DNA of 50,472 nt from Candidatus Methanovorans sp. (GCA_020793565.1 DQIP01000231.1:1-50472); one strand, 5' to 3'. Counted from the stretch's first letter, positions 8,931 to 20,319 are shown. The notes: generated by a model from the letters alone, not told the origin. Made by a program: numbers and translations.

Positions 8931-9922
8931 AACCTTACACCTCCCAGCAAAGCGATAAACAGGCCTGCAATGACAATATCTGCAGTTGATCCGGGATTTA
9001 TGCCTTTGTACAGCAGTTCGTCATCAAACTCTTCAACTGCAATGCGCACTGCACCAAAACCTGCCCCTTTCTGGTCAAACTCCATCAATATATTCCGCGC
9101 ACGCCCGGATACATAGTCAGCAGTAGTTTCATCAAATTTCGTCTGGATAAATGTATCCCTGTTTTCTGACAATATTTTCAGGAACACATATACTACAATA
9201 TCATTTACATCTAATTTCGATTTGCCGGATATGTCCGTATCTCCCATGCACTGAATTATCATTTCCCCGCAATGGGCACATCTTTTAAAACCACTGGTCC
9301 ATTCACCTGCGATCAGGTCATAACCTTTTGATATCTCCATGAGACCATACAAGGTAGTGCCTTCCTCACACAATGAGCCGATAGAACCGGAATCCTGCAA
9401 ATCGAATTCATCAACAGGGTTTACACGGACTTTGGCATCTTCAAATGACTTATAAAAATCGATCGCATCCTGTGTATTCGTATCTTTCACAATATCGTGC
9501 GCGTGCGATACAAGTTCTTCAATGGTAAATTCATGCTCCTTGTGAAGAATATCGCCAGCAGCCATTGCAAGCGGAACCAATAGAATAAATGCCCCGAAAT
9601 GGGTATTTCCCCCATTCTGCCATTTCGCACTCTCAAGTACCGCACTGTGAATAAGGGAGCCCACACCATTAGAACCCCTGTGATCCCTGTTCTTTGCCGC
9701 ATCTTCCATCACAGGATAGATACTCACAGCAGATGCCAGAAAATGCTCAAATCGCGTATCTTCATAATCATGATTCCTATCAACATTCCCAGGCTTTGGG
9801 AACGCTGATACTTCCATGACCATTGCAAGCTGTACGCAACGTGCTATGTAAGAAGCAGCTACAGCTATATCATCATTAAACTCATATTTGGATGCAAATA
9901 GCCGATCTGGTTTAAGATTCAT
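8927..9922 (-). CDS. CitG/MdcB-like triphosphoribosyl-dephospho-CoA synthase family protein
   Basis: MVMEVSAFPKPGNVDRNHDYEDTRFEHFLASA and GGNTHFGAFILLVPLAMAAG motifs. Start at internal Met (ORF track opens at 9940). Confidence 0.75.
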   Translation of the reverse strand: MNLKPDRLFASKYEFNDDIAVAASYIARCVQLAMVMEVSAFPKPGNVDRNHDYEDTRFEHFLASAVSIYPVMEDAAKNRDHRGSNGVGSLIHSAVLESAKWQNGGNTHFGAFILLVPLAMAAGDILHKEHEFTIEELVSHAHDIVKDTNTQDAIDFYKSFEDAKVRVNPVDEFDLQDSGSIGSLCEEGTTLYGLMEISKGYDLIAGEWTSGFKRCAHCGEMIIQCMGDTDISGKSKLDVNDIVVYVFLKILSENRDTFIQTKFDETTADYVSGRARNILMEFDQKGAGFGAVRIAVEEFDDELLYKGINPGSTADIVIAGLFIALLGGVRF

Positions 9923-11066
9923 TAACCGGAATTTTAGCATTTTCTAATATATAAGTTGCAAGGTTTTTCTTCAACCGCATATACTCCGCACCGGACAAAC
10001 CGATCATATTCATCACTCCATCACGCAAAAAGCATGGTTTTGAAAGTTTGCAGCACCATACAAGACTTCCAAAACAAGTATTGTCCCCGGGTTCAAGCAT
10101 CGTGCCTCTTGCAAATTCCATTTTCATGTTTGCAAATTCCTGCGCAGATAAACCTAATTTAGCAATCTTATTGTGCACTGCACATGGTTTTACAGGCAAA
10201 CAGCAAAATGCCAGTGCGCGAAGATCGCCTTCTCCGCCGCATATATGTTTTGGTGCATTATACCATCCGGTAGCCTGCTGTAAAGCTGTGATATCATCAA
10301 CCAGTTCAGATATAATGTTAGGATCGTTCAATACACCCCTTGCAACGGAGATCATATCCGCACCGCGTGCAAACATGTCCTTGGCATCCTTGAAACAGGT
10401 GATGGAATTATTGCCGATCAAAAACATCTTTGTGGAATCGCGAATATTGCGTATCATGCGAAGGTCCGCACCAGTTCCTTCTTTCATAGCATCAACATGT
10501 AAAATGTCGGCACCTGCCGATTCGATTGCCCTTGTCAGGACAATGTCATCAACAACATTTGTGCGAATCTTGACTGATACCACAACACCGGTCTCCTTGA
10601 TCTTACCGATCCAATCAACAAGTCGGGGAATGTCGCGCATAAGTGCTTCTCCAACTCCAATGCTGACCATCTCTTCCTGACGGCAATGTGCATCCAATTC
10701 AAGAATTGCACCAGCATCCCTGGCAATCATGGCGGCTTCGAGTAATGGTTCAATGGTTGTGCCCCGGACATTGACAGCCACAACATTGCCAGCCACAACA
10801 TTGCCATCTCCCATGTTTTCGATCTCACTTTTCAAAAACCCGAATGGATTATCAGAAATAAACTCGTCCCTGCCTCTTGCCATGAGTTTTGATGCCGCAT
10901 CGTTCGTTTTTTCATCAAGATTGAAACTCCCGATAACTACTAAACCTGCACGGTTTGCATGTTCATTAGCAAATGCACTGTTTGTTATTCCTGCCATCGT
11001 GGCAAGTGCAATCGGATTTTTAAAGGTGATATTTCCGGTATGGAGGTCAAATATATCATCAATCAC
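9912..11066 (-). CDS. Methanogenesis marker protein 9-like (TIM-barrel plus Cys-rich C-terminus)
   Basis: 384 aa; NPIALATMAGITNSAF, dihydroorotate/tRNA-dihydrouridine-like barrel, Cys-rich tail HICGGEGDLRALAFCCLPVKPCAV...CFGSLVWCCKLSKPC. Confidence 0.7.
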   Translation of the reverse strand: MIDDIFDLHTGNITFKNPIALATMAGITNSAFANEHANRAGLVVIGSFNLDEKTNDAASKLMARGRDEFISDNPFGFLKSEIENMGDGNVVAGNVVAVNVRGTTIEPLLEAAMIARDAGAILELDAHCRQEEMVSIGVGEALMRDIPRLVDWIGKIKETGVVVSVKIRTNVVDDIVLTRAIESAGADILHVDAMKEGTGADLRMIRNIRDSTKMFLIGNNSITCFKDAKDMFARGADMISVARGVLNDPNIISELVDDITALQQATGWYNAPKHICGGEGDLRALAFCCLPVKPCAVHNKIAKLGLSAQEFANMKMEFARGTMLEPGDNTCFGSLVWCCKLSKPCFLRDGVMNMIGLSGAEYMRLKKNLATYILENAKIPVNES

Positions 11067-11371
11067 GTGTTTACCTCAATTGTATTGTTTCTAAAGTTTA
11101 AAGATATTAGAGTCATGTTTTGAGTTGTGCAGAGTTATATTAAAAATTGAAATTGACTTTATACCTCTGTTTTTTTGTGAATAATGCATAAATACATATT
11201 AATGTATCGGCATGATGTTACTGCCAAAGAAGTCTACATATCGTATTATGGTACATTCGATGAGGCATTATATGGTTCACATATATACGAAATGCGGTTC
11301 TAATTCAGTAAACATTATTTAGAATGACCATCAACTGTTATACACTCAAAATATATACAAAATGGTGGTAC

Positions 11372-12253
11372 ATGTCAATTTTTGATTCTTTTACTTTATG
11401 GTTCTCATTGAACATCACAAACGCCCTGTTCATATTTGTAATTGTCATAGCCACTATAATTGTTGCAAGAATCGTTGACAGGCTGCTAAAGACCCAGTTA
11501 AAGCTGCTAAGTGCAAAAATGGACATTGATGAGACGATTTACGGGCTTATAAGACGTATTGCCGTTGCTACCGTGTACCTTATGGGTATAATAATCGTCG
11601 TTAGCAGTGTGCCGTTTCTTGAAAATATATCGTTTGCCATTTTTGCAAGTGCCGGATTTGCGGGACTTGTCGTAGGTATGGCAGCCCAGAGCAGTCTTTC
11701 CAACATAATTTCGGGCATATCATTAGCAGTGTTTCGACCGTTTGGAGTTGGGGACATTGTAACCATCCATGACGAATATGGAACAATATCTGACATCACG
11801 CTCGGTCACACAGTGGTGACGACATGGGATAACCGCAGGCTGATAATACCAAACCATATCATCAGTGACGAGGCAATAATCAACTGGTCTATCAACGATC
11901 CAACCATACTCTGGCCACTTGACATCGGTATTGGCTATGATGCCGACATTGACCATGCACGCAGCATAATGATCGAAGAGACAAAAAATCATGAAAATGT
12001 TTTACACCTCAACGACGTGCGTAAATATCATCCAGAGATTGTTGGCGGTAAAGAGATAAGGGTTGTCGTTACAGAACTTGGTGATTTTGCAGTAAACCTG
12101 CGCCTGACTTTCTGGGTAGCTAATCGCTCCGTGGCGTTTATTACAGGATGTGAAATCATTGAATCCATAAAGAAAAGATTTGATGCAGAGGGCATCGAAA
12201 TACCATATCCGTATCGAACTATTGTCTACAAAAAAGACATTGTGGAAAATTAA
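11372..12253 (+). CDS. Small-conductance mechanosensitive channel, MscS family
   Basis: Hydrophobic N-terminus; FAGLVVGMAAQSSLSNIISGISLAVFRPFGVGDIV MscS pore and beta domain; ORF opens at 11324. Confidence 0.9.
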   Translation: MSIFDSFTLWFSLNITNALFIFVIVIATIIVARIVDRLLKTQLKLLSAKMDIDETIYGLIRRIAVATVYLMGIIIVVSSVPFLENISFAIFASAGFAGLVVGMAAQSSLSNIISGISLAVFRPFGVGDIVTIHDEYGTISDITLGHTVVTTWDNRRLIIPNHIISDEAIINWSINDPTILWPLDIGIGYDADIDHARSIMIEETKNHENVLHLNDVRKYHPEIVGGKEIRVVVTELGDFAVNLRLTFWVANRSVAFITGCEIIESIKKRFDAEGIEIPYPYRTIVYKKDIVEN

Positions 12254-12279
12254 CCTGAAATACCGGGGAAGATCAGAAC

Positions 12280-13095
12280 ATGAAGTATATTGTATTCACA
12301 GATATTGACGGGACATTGATCGAACATGATACATATTCCTACGAAGCCGCAAAGCCCGCACTTTCAGCACTGAAAGAACAGGACATTCCGCTCATATTCT
12401 GCACCAGTAAAACACGGGCAGAGATAGAGGTATATGTAAAAGAACTTGACCTGGCATATCCGTTCATATCGGAGAATGGGGGTGCGATATTCATTCCGCA
12501 CAACTATTTTGACGTGGAATATGCTCACACCAAAGAGACGCCTGAATATGACATTATAGAGCTTGGCACTGATTATGGCACATTGAGAAAAAACCTTGCC
12601 GATATCCGAAGATCCGTGGACTTTGAGATCATCGGGTTTGGGGATATGGACGATGTCGGTGTCAGCGAAGATACCGGTCTTGACATAGAGTCCGCCAGAC
12701 TTGCAAAGATCCGGGAATATGATGAAGCATTCAGGTTAGGTAAGGGAGCAAATACGCCGGATGCAGAGAAACGTTTAACTGAACTCATAAAGTCTCATGG
12801 TTTGAACCATACGCGCGGAGGCAGGTACTGGCACATTATAGGTGATAATGATAAAGGAAAAGCAGTAACTATCTTATCAGAGATATACCGGAGGCAGTTT
12901 GATGATATCAGGACAATCGGGCTCGGGGATAGCCAGAACGATCTTCCGATGCTGCAAGCCGTAGATATTCCATTACTTGTCCGGAAGCCGGGTGGCCAGT
13001 ATGACGCATCCATAAAGGATGCAAGGATAAACAAAGTCAAGGGAATCGGACCTGTTGGCTGGAATATTGCAATACTCGATATACTTATGGCATGA
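12280..13095 (+). CDS. HAD-IIB phosphatase, mannosyl-3-phosphoglycerate phosphatase type
   Basis: FTDIDGTLIEHDTYSYEAAKPAL, CTSKTRAEIE, FISENGGAIFIP, GLGDSQNDLPML. Confidence 0.8.
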   Translation: MKYIVFTDIDGTLIEHDTYSYEAAKPALSALKEQDIPLIFCTSKTRAEIEVYVKELDLAYPFISENGGAIFIPHNYFDVEYAHTKETPEYDIIELGTDYGTLRKNLADIRRSVDFEIIGFGDMDDVGVSEDTGLDIESARLAKIREYDEAFRLGKGANTPDAEKRLTELIKSHGLNHTRGGRYWHIIGDNDKGKAVTILSEIYRRQFDDIRTIGLGDSQNDLPMLQAVDIPLLVRKPGGQYDASIKDARINKVKGIGPVGWNIAILDILMA

Positions 13096-13363
13096 TTATG
13101 CTGATTGTGATGTTATTACTGTTAATGTGAAGATATTTGCAAATATAGCGGATAGTGCAAGCTCTAAAAATGTGCTGAAATGTAGGAGAAAAGATATAAT
13201 GTAGAGGTAAAGATTAAATAAATCGGAAATAGGAGTGGATATTGGGCTAAAATGGGTGAATTCGGCCAAATGTTAACAAAATATTATTATAATGATGGAA
13301 ACATGCAGTTAATATGTCCTGAGTGGGTGAAAATCCGGGCTAAAACGACCGTTTCTAGTTGGA

Positions 13364-13422
13364 TATAATCTATAGGATTATGTAGTCCGAGTTAATTCGA
13401 CCGTAGGGAGGATTTTCTCGTC
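13364..13422 (-). repeat. Hairpin repeat unit (reverse)
   Basis: ATAATCTATAGGATTATGTAGTCCGAGTTAATTCGACCGTAGGGAGGATTTTCTCGT. Confidence 0.85.
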
Positions 13423-13522
13423 AGATAAATTATATCAATATTATTGTACCTTATCGGTCTGCGTCCATAACTGTTCCTGCTGTAAATTAAACGTTAACAG
13501 TTGTCTGCAACCTGTCGAATAA

Positions 13523-14581
13523 TTGGAGCGAGTGATGTCTGAACCAACAGAAAAATACAAAGTTGTAATAGTAGTTATCTTTTTAGCTGCATCTGCAAGC
13601 CTTATTTATTATTCTCATGCGGTACTTGAAACCGGTGTTCTTTTTACCCATTTATTTTATATTCCAATCATATACGCAACTATGTGGTGGAAAAGAAAAG
13701 GTTTGGTCGTTCCTATTTTTTTAGCCGTAATACTAAATCTCAGCCATATTTATATCAGAAAAGACATAATAACATATAATGACCAGATCCGATCCCTGAT
13801 GTTCATAGTCATTGGTTTCATGGTTGCTGAGTTGAGTGATAAAGTATCAAAAGGAGAGAAAGAACTTAGAAAATCCCATGAGAAACTAAAGCATAATGCT
13901 GTAGAACTTGCAACAATTAATGAAGAACTGGTAGCGTTCAATTATTCGGTTTCACATGATCTCCGCTCGCCCCTGCGAAGTATCGATGGGTTCAGCCAGG
14001 CACTGCTGGAAGACTACACCGATAAACTTGATGCCCAGGGTAAAGATTACCTTACGCGTGTACGCGTCGCCAGCCAGAAAATGGCCCAGCTCATTGATGA
14101 CCTGCTAAATCTTTCGCGTATGACGCGCACTGAGATGCAGCGTGAGGTTATAGATTTGAGTGCTCTGGCGCAGGGCATTGCATCTGAATTCCAGAATCGA
14201 GAGCCTGAACGCCATGTGGAGTTTGTTATAGCAGAAGGAATGGAAGTAAATGGAGACAAGAGGCTGCTTATGGTGGTACTGGAGAACCTGCTTGGCAATG
14301 CCTGGAAATTCACAGGAAAGCATCCAGAAGCAAGAATAGAATGTGGGGTTACACAGGTTAACGGTAAACCTGCATATTTTGTACGCGACGACGGCGCTGG
14401 TTTTGATATGACTTACGCTGATAAACTGTTTGGTTCCTTCCAGCGGTTGCACGGTACTACTGAGTTCCCCGGCACCGGGATCGGGTTGGCTACGGTAAAG
14501 CGCATTGTTCACCGACATGGCGGCCTGGTTTGGGCAAAAGGAGAAGTAGAGCATGGTGCAACATTCTACTTTACACTATAG
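13523..14581 (+). CDS. Membrane sensor histidine kinase
   Basis: N-terminal TM region; FNYSVSHDLRSPLRSIDGF H-box; VRDDGAGFDMTYADKLFGSFQRLH, GTGIGLATVKRIVHRHGG. Confidence 0.9.
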   Translation: MERVMSEPTEKYKVVIVVIFLAASASLIYYSHAVLETGVLFTHLFYIPIIYATMWWKRKGLVVPIFLAVILNLSHIYIRKDIITYNDQIRSLMFIVIGFMVAELSDKVSKGEKELRKSHEKLKHNAVELATINEELVAFNYSVSHDLRSPLRSIDGFSQALLEDYTDKLDAQGKDYLTRVRVASQKMAQLIDDLLNLSRMTRTEMQREVIDLSALAQGIASEFQNREPERHVEFVIAEGMEVNGDKRLLMVVLENLLGNAWKFTGKHPEARIECGVTQVNGKPAYFVRDDGAGFDMTYADKLFGSFQRLHGTTEFPGTGIGLATVKRIVHRHGGLVWAKGEVEHGATFYFTL

Positions 14582-14616
14582 TCATTATACAAGAATTGCC
14601 AAGGAGAACATAAAAT

Positions 14617-15081
14617 ATGCAAACAGGTGAAAAAAACGGCAAAATTATACTGCTGGTAGAAGACAATCCGGATGACGTAGAACTGACGTTACGTGCACTC
14701 AAGAAAAACAATATCTTGAACAAGGTAGTGGTAGCGAATGATGGCGTCGAAGCGCTGGATTATCTATTTGGCACGGGGGCATACGAAGGCCGCAACACCA
14801 GTGTTATCCCACAGGTGCTACTGCTGGATCTGAAATTACCCAAAGTAAATGGGCTGGAAGTGCTACAGCAAATACGAAACTACGGCCCGACGAAACTACT
14901 TCCCGTGGTAGTTCTCACATCGTCCATGGAAGAACATGATTTAATAGCCAGTTACCAGCTGGGCGCAAACAGCTATATTCGCAAGCCAGTCGATTTTAGT
15001 AAATTTATAGAAGCAGTGAAACAGCTGGGGTTGTACTGGCTTGTTTTGAATGAACCTCCGGTAATAGAAAGTGCAATTTAG
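14617..15081 (+). CDS. Response regulator, Rcp1-like receiver
   Basis: ILLVEDNPDDVELTLRAL...LLLDLKLPKVNGLEVL...VLTSS...KPVDF. Confidence 0.92.
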   Translation: MQTGEKNGKIILLVEDNPDDVELTLRALKKNNILNKVVVANDGVEALDYLFGTGAYEGRNTSVIPQVLLLDLKLPKVNGLEVLQQIRNYGPTKLLPVVVLTSSMEEHDLIASYQLGANSYIRKPVDFSKFIEAVKQLGLYWLVLNEPPVIESAI

Positions 15082-16599
15082 ATGAACATACCACTCCGAG
15101 TACTGATCGTCGAGGATTCAGAAGACGATGTTATTCTGCTGCTGCGTGAACTCAAGCGGGGCGGATGTAAACCGATATTTGAACGGGTAGATACAGCAGC
15201 AGCTATGACCGACGCTCTTGATAAGCGGACGTGGGATATTATAATTTCTGATTATTCCATGCCTAATTTTAGTGCGCCTGATGCACTAAAGCTGATGCAA
15301 AAAAGCGAACTGGACCTGCCGTTTATTATTGTATCTGGTAAAATAGGTGAGGATACAGCGGTATCTGCTATGAAAGCAGGTGTACATGATTACATCATGA
15401 AGAACAATATGGCCCGTTTGGTTCCTGTCATTAACAGGGAACTCCATGAAGCAAAGGCAAGACGGGAACATAAACAGGCAGAAGAGGCGCTGCAGGAGAG
15501 CGAAGCGAAAAATCGGGCTTTACTGGACGCTATGCCGGATATGATGTTACGTATCAGTAAAGACTGTACCATCCTGGATTTTAAGGCGGCAAAAAACCTT
15601 GACCCACAGGCTCCGAATAAATTTTTAAATATGAAATTGAATGAGATCTTGCCGTCAGAAGTAGTTCAGCAGGCCGTATATTTCACAGGGCAAACCCTGC
15701 AAACCGGTGAGACCCAGTTATTTGAGTTCCAGTTTGAAGAGAAGGGCAAATTGAATGTTTACGAGGCAAGGTTTGTGATTAGCGGACAAGACGAAGTCCT
15801 TGCCATTGTACGCGATATCACGGAGCGTAAGCAGGCTGAGATGTTACGCCTTGAAAATGAGCAACTTCTGTATGCAAATAAAGCCAAAAGCGAGTTTTTA
15901 GCTACTGTGAGCCATGAACTTCGTACTCCACTTACTTCAATCATCGGTTTTTCATTACTCCTAAAGGAGATGAAACACGGGGAATTAAACGAAAAACAGG
16001 AATCCTATGTGGACAATATACTGACAGGTAGCAGTCACCTGCTAAATCTTATTAGTGATATTCTTGATACGACCAAAATAGAAGCAGGGAAATTAGAACT
16101 GACCATTGGAAAGATGTCAGTGCATAAAGTCCTGAATGAAACACTTAACCTAATAAAAGAAAATGCTGAAACCCACAATGTAATCCTTAAAATCGAAATT
16201 GATCCTCAACTGAATGTTATAGAGGGCGATCAGCGGAGATTGAAGCAGATACTCTTAAACCTGCTAAACAACGCAGTGAAATTCAGCAAGAAAGAAGGAG
16301 GAACGGTAACCTTAACAACAAAAAAAGAAGGTGACATGGCAAAATTTTCAGTTTCGGATACAGGCATAGGGATCAGGGAAGATGATATTGGAAAACTGTT
16401 CAATATGTTCCAGCAGGTTGATACCGGAAACACCAGGCAATACAGCGGAACCGGGCTGGGTCTTGCAATTTCAAAGCAACTTGTGGAATTACATGGTGGA
16501 AGCATTATGGTTGAAAGCGAATATGGAAAAGGCAGCACTTTTTCGTTTTTGCTGCCGATTTCACAAAGTCCCGAAGGAACTTTACTTCATCCTTTTTAA
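15082..16599 (+). CDS. Hybrid receiver-PAS-histidine kinase; C-terminal 12 codons lie in an IS630 remnant
   Basis: Receiver ([14 protein letters not shown]...SDYSMPNF), PAS, HisKA ([19 protein letters not shown]), HATPase ([18 protein letters not shown]). Stop lies in sequence shared with 2545-2690. Confidence 0.9.
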   Translation: MNIPLRVLIVEDSEDDVILLLRELKRGGCKPIFERVDTAAAMTDALDKRTWDIIISDYSMPNFSAPDALKLMQKSELDLPFIIVSGKIGEDTAVSAMKAGVHDYIMKNNMARLVPVINRELHEAKARREHKQAEEALQESEAKNRALLDAMPDMMLRISKDCTILDFKAAKNLDPQAPNKFLNMKLNEILPSEVVQQAVYFTGQTLQTGETQLFEFQFEEKGKLNVYEARFVISGQDEVLAIVRDITERKQAEMLRLENEQLLYANKAKSEFLATVSHELRTPLTSIIGFSLLLKEMKHGELNEKQESYVDNILTGSSHLLNLISDILDTTKIEAGKLELTIGKMSVHKVLNETLNLIKENAETHNVILKIEIDPQLNVIEGDQRRLKQILLNLLNNAVKFSKKEGGTVTLTTKKEGDMAKFSVSDTGIGIREDDIGKLFNMFQQVDTGNTRQYSGTGLGLAISKQLVELHGGSIMVESEYGKGSTFSFLLPISQSPEGTLLHPF

Positions 16600-16676
16600 G
16601 ATCAATTCCTATCATGTAGATACCATGATGCTTATAGGTCTCAAAAATGTTCCAAAACTAAACTGTTGTGACACTA
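16560..16676 (-). mobile_element. IS630-family 5'-end remnant (first about 18 transposase codons plus terminal region)
   Basis: Minus strand reads [18 protein letters not shown], matching MVEIKLEED*VKFPRDFV of the remnant at 2333-2690. Upstream region also shared. Confidence 0.75.
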
Positions 16677-17116
16677 GTGTCGTGTCAACTATAAAATGTC
16701 ATATTATTTTACCGAAACTGAAGGGAACGGAGCACCAGTTCCCACCATAGGTGGGACATTTCACTACTGCCAGATCCACAATCCAAACATACAATTATAA
16801 AATCTGCAAGTGCGACACCGCTTGATAACAGTATTGTATCTCTATATTTATGGTGTTGGAATGTGCCGCGCTGCACGCGTATGGTCGTGCCGTTATTCAC
16901 CTCTGCCTTTACCCCTTACGTTTGGAGACTTTTTATTATTTTCTGGAATGGTTCGAAAAACCACAGTGGGCACAGAGGGACACAGAGAAAAAAAGCAATG
17001 CTCCTCTGTGCTCTCTGTGTCCTCTGTGGTTAATTTTCTTAGCCATGATTCATTTCATCCAGAATTTATTAAAAAGTCTTACGTTTAGCAACATTGCATT
17101 GTTGACATGACACTAG
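16674..17116. mobile_element. IS630-type MITE with a nested smaller MITE
   Basis: Inverted termini cTAGTGTCGTGTCAAC ... GTTGACATGACACTAg. Second copy at 40243-40505 lacks the nested segment. Confidence 0.75.
16924..17078. mobile_element. Nested about 155-bp MITE with internal CACAGAGG hairpin
   Basis: Flanked by direct repeats TTACGTTT (16916-16923 and 17079-17086). TIRs GACTTTTTATTATTTTCTGG / CCAGAATTTATTAAAAAGTC. Internal inverted repeat CCACAGTGGGCACAGAGGGACACAGAG / CTCTGTGCTCTCTGTGTCCTCTGTGG. Confidence 0.75.
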
Positions 17117-17463
17117 TTATATGCGGTACAAATTTATTTATATATCCAAAACGTACTAATTCATGCTCTTAAAAGGATAGGAGGGTAACAGTTTTATCTA
17201 TGGGAACGTGATCCCAAACAAATTACTTGTTATCCCTCTCGGACTACTTGTTATAGTAGGCGACAAGATGTATTTTTTTGTTGCTCTTGCAATATGGGGC
17301 ATATACGAACAAATACCAATATTCAAATCCTGTCTTCCTGTCTAAAATTGCCAGCATAATCGCGCGCGGACCTTTGCGATTTTGATTGGAACAACATTTA
17401 CACGCAATTCCGTTCCACTCCACCGCAAGTTTTACTTATAAACCCCGACATCCAAATACCAAG

Positions 17464-20313
17464 ATGCCATTAAGCAACCTCATAATCAAAGGCGCAAAAG
17501 AACACAACCTCAAGAACATTGATCTCACACTTCCGCGCGACAAACTGATTGTTATAACCGGACTCAGCGGTTCGGGTAAATCGTCCCTCGCATTCGATAC
17601 GATCTATGCAGAAGGGCAGAGAAGATATGTAGAATCACTCTCAGCCTACGCACGCCAGTTTATCGGGCTCATGGAAAAACCGGATGTCGAGTACATAGAA
17701 GGACTATCGCCTGCCATTTCTATCGAGCAAAAAACCACAAGCAAGAACCCACGCTCAACCGTCGGAACGGTCACAGAAATATACGATTACCTGCGTTTGC
17801 TCTATGCACGAATAGGAGTGCGCCACTGTCCCGACTGCGGCAGGGTGATCGAGCCGCAGAGTGTTGACCAGATCGTTGACAGCATATTGGAGATCCCAAA
17901 AGGCACAAAGATCCACCTCCTTGCCCCGCTTGTCCGCGAACGCAAAGGTGAATATCGCAAGATGCTTGCTGAACTTGGAACAGAAGGATATTCTCGCGTC
18001 CGTGTCGATGGGGAAGTGGTATCACTCGAAGACATTGACACCATTGAACTTGGACGTTACCAAAAACACAATATCGAGATCGTTGTTGACAGGCTTGCCA
18101 TAAAGGAAGGGATCAAAGAACGCCTGTCCGATTCAGTTGAAACAGCACTTGAAAAAAGCGGTGGCACGATCATTGTTCACATACTTGGCGGTGAGGAACT
18201 GGTGTTCAGTGAAAACCTGGCATGTCCTGACTGTGGTATCGGGTTTGAGGACTTAGAGCCTGCCGCCTTTTCCTTTAACAGTCCGCAGGGCGCATGTCCG
18301 AAATGCCACGGACTCGGGACAGCAATGGAATATGACCCCGGACTCATCGTTCCGGACCCAACGCTGAGCCTGGGTGAAGGTGCGATCGAACCATGGGGTA
18401 AAAAAGATGGATACTACATGCAATCACTCACATCCCTTGCCCGCCATTTTAGATTCCCGATGAATGTTCCTTTTGGAGAACTTGAACCCAGGTTCCGGAA
18501 AATGATCCTGCATGGGACACATGAACTGATCCCTTTCGTACATACCGGCAGAGGTGGAAGTCTATGGGAACACAAAGGCAATTTTCGTGGCGTTATATCA
18601 TACCTGTCACGACTACATGACAGGGGCGAATCCGAAAGCACAAAGGAAAGGGTCCGCAAATATATCAGTACAAAACATTGCCTGGTATGTGATGGAAAAC
18701 GATTGAAACCTACAAGTCTGGCAGTTACGATCGATGATGTAAATATCATCAATATCACACAAATGCCGGTTGAAGATACACTCCATTTTTTTAGTGAACT
18801 CGAACCAAAACTTACCCCGCGCGAGTATGCCATTGCCCGCCTCATACTTAAGGAGATCAAATCCAGGCTTGGTTTTCTGGTAGATGTCGGGCTCAATTAC
18901 CTTACGCTTAGCAGGTCTGCAGGCACCCTCTCAGGGGGTGAGGCACAGCGTATCCGACTCGCGACCCAGATCGGTTCAAGCCTTATGGGCGTCCTGTATA
19001 TTCTTGATGAGCCAAGCATCGGCCTTCACCAGAGGGATAACCTGCGCCTGATCAATACCCTCCGGCACCTTAGGGATATCGGGAACACGGTCATTGTTGT
19101 CGAGCATGATGAGGAAACGATACACAGCGCAGACCATGTAGTTGATATGGGACCCGGGGCAGGTATACACGGCGGTGAAGTTGTGGCACAAGGCAGCCCA
19201 GTGCAGATCATGTCAAACAAAGAGTCACTTACGGGACAATACCTTAGCGGCAAGTTGAAGATCGAAGTTCCAAAGACCAGGCGCAGTCCAAAAGGTACAC
19301 TCACGCTTATTGGGGCGGCCCAGAACAACCTCAAGAACATTGATGTGGATTTCCCGCTTGGTGTGATGGTCTGTATCACAGGAGTTTCAGGGTCCGGCAA
19401 GAGTACGCTGGTGAATGAGACCTTGAACAAGGCACTTGCACAGAAACTCCATCGTGCACGCGACCGACCAGGCAAATACGACAAGATCACTGGACTTGAG
19501 AATGTTGATAAGGTCATCACGATCGACCAATCCCCGATCGGACGGACGCCGCGATCAAATCCTGCCACTTATACTAATCTTTTCACACCGATCCGGGAAC
19601 TTTTTGCACAAACCCAACTTGCCCGTGCGCGTGGTTATAAACCAGGCAGGTTCAGTTTCAATGTCCGGGGCGGCAGGTGTGAGGCTTGTTCAGGCGATGG
19701 TATAATCACTATCGAGATGCACTTTTTACCTGATGTGTATGTTCCGTGTGAAGTCTGTCACAGCAAGCGGTACAACCGTGAGACGCTTGAGGTTGAGTAC
19801 AAGGAAAAAACGATTGCAGATGTCCTTGACATGACTGTGGAAGAGGCACTTGGGTTCTTTGGGAACATCCCGAAGATCAAGAAAAAACTTCAAACGCTCT
19901 TTGACGTAGGATTGGGTTATATTAAACTGGGGCAGTCATCAACAACCCTCTCGGGCGGCGAGGCGCAGCGTGTGAAACTTGCAACCGAACTTAGCCGTAG
20001 GTCAACAGGGAAAACAGTGTACATTCTTGATGAGCCCACAACAGGGCTACATTTCGATGATGTGAAAAAACTCCTGGAAGTGTTACAGAGGCTGGTTGAA
20101 GGGGCCAATACGGTCATAGTCATTGAACACAATCCGGATGTTATCAAGACCGCAGACTGGATTATCGATCTTGGACCCGAAGGCGGGGATGGCGGTGGCA
20201 AGATTATCGCGGAGGGAACACCGGAAGATGTTGCGCAGGTGGAGGGGTCATATACCGGGGAGTTTTTGCGGCGGGTGCTGGGTTTGCGATTGGTCGTAGG
20301 AAACGATACGTAA
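17464..20313 (+). CDS. uvrA: Excinuclease ABC subunit A
   Basis: Two ABC ATPase cassettes, CxxC zinc motifs, LSGGEAQRI(R/K)LA signatures; start set at [21 protein letters not shown]. Confidence 0.97.
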   Translation: MPLSNLIIKGAKEHNLKNIDLTLPRDKLIVITGLSGSGKSSLAFDTIYAEGQRRYVESLSAYARQFIGLMEKPDVEYIEGLSPAISIEQKTTSKNPRSTVGTVTEIYDYLRLLYARIGVRHCPDCGRVIEPQSVDQIVDSILEIPKGTKIHLLAPLVRERKGEYRKMLAELGTEGYSRVRVDGEVVSLEDIDTIELGRYQKHNIEIVVDRLAIKEGIKERLSDSVETALEKSGGTIIVHILGGEELVFSENLACPDCGIGFEDLEPAAFSFNSPQGACPKCHGLGTAMEYDPGLIVPDPTLSLGEGAIEPWGKKDGYYMQSLTSLARHFRFPMNVPFGELEPRFRKMILHGTHELIPFVHTGRGGSLWEHKGNFRGVISYLSRLHDRGESESTKERVRKYISTKHCLVCDGKRLKPTSLAVTIDDVNIINITQMPVEDTLHFFSELEPKLTPREYAIARLILKEIKSRLGFLVDVGLNYLTLSRSAGTLSGGEAQRIRLATQIGSSLMGVLYILDEPSIGLHQRDNLRLINTLRHLRDIGNTVIVVEHDEETIHSADHVVDMGPGAGIHGGEVVAQGSPVQIMSNKESLTGQYLSGKLKIEVPKTRRSPKGTLTLIGAAQNNLKNIDVDFPLGVMVCITGVSGSGKSTLVNETLNKALAQKLHRARDRPGKYDKITGLENVDKVITIDQSPIGRTPRSNPATYTNLFTPIRELFAQTQLARARGYKPGRFSFNVRGGRCEACSGDGIITIEMHFLPDVYVPCEVCHSKRYNRETLEVEYKEKTIADVLDMTVEEALGFFGNIPKIKKKLQTLFDVGLGYIKLGQSSTTLSGGEAQRVKLATELSRRSTGKTVYILDEPTTGLHFDDVKKLLEVLQRLVEGANTVIVIEHNPDVIKTADWIIDLGPEGGDGGGKIIAEGTPEDVAQVEGSYTGEFLRRVLGLRLVVGNDT

Positions 20314-20319
20314 GTAAAA

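Noticed and set aside
10048-10680. 210-aa plus-strand ORF
   Set aside because: Antisense shadow of the methanogenesis marker 9-like gene.
16810-17110. Plus-strand ORFs of 86-92 aa
   Set aside because: Lie within the MITE nest and read through inverted repeats.
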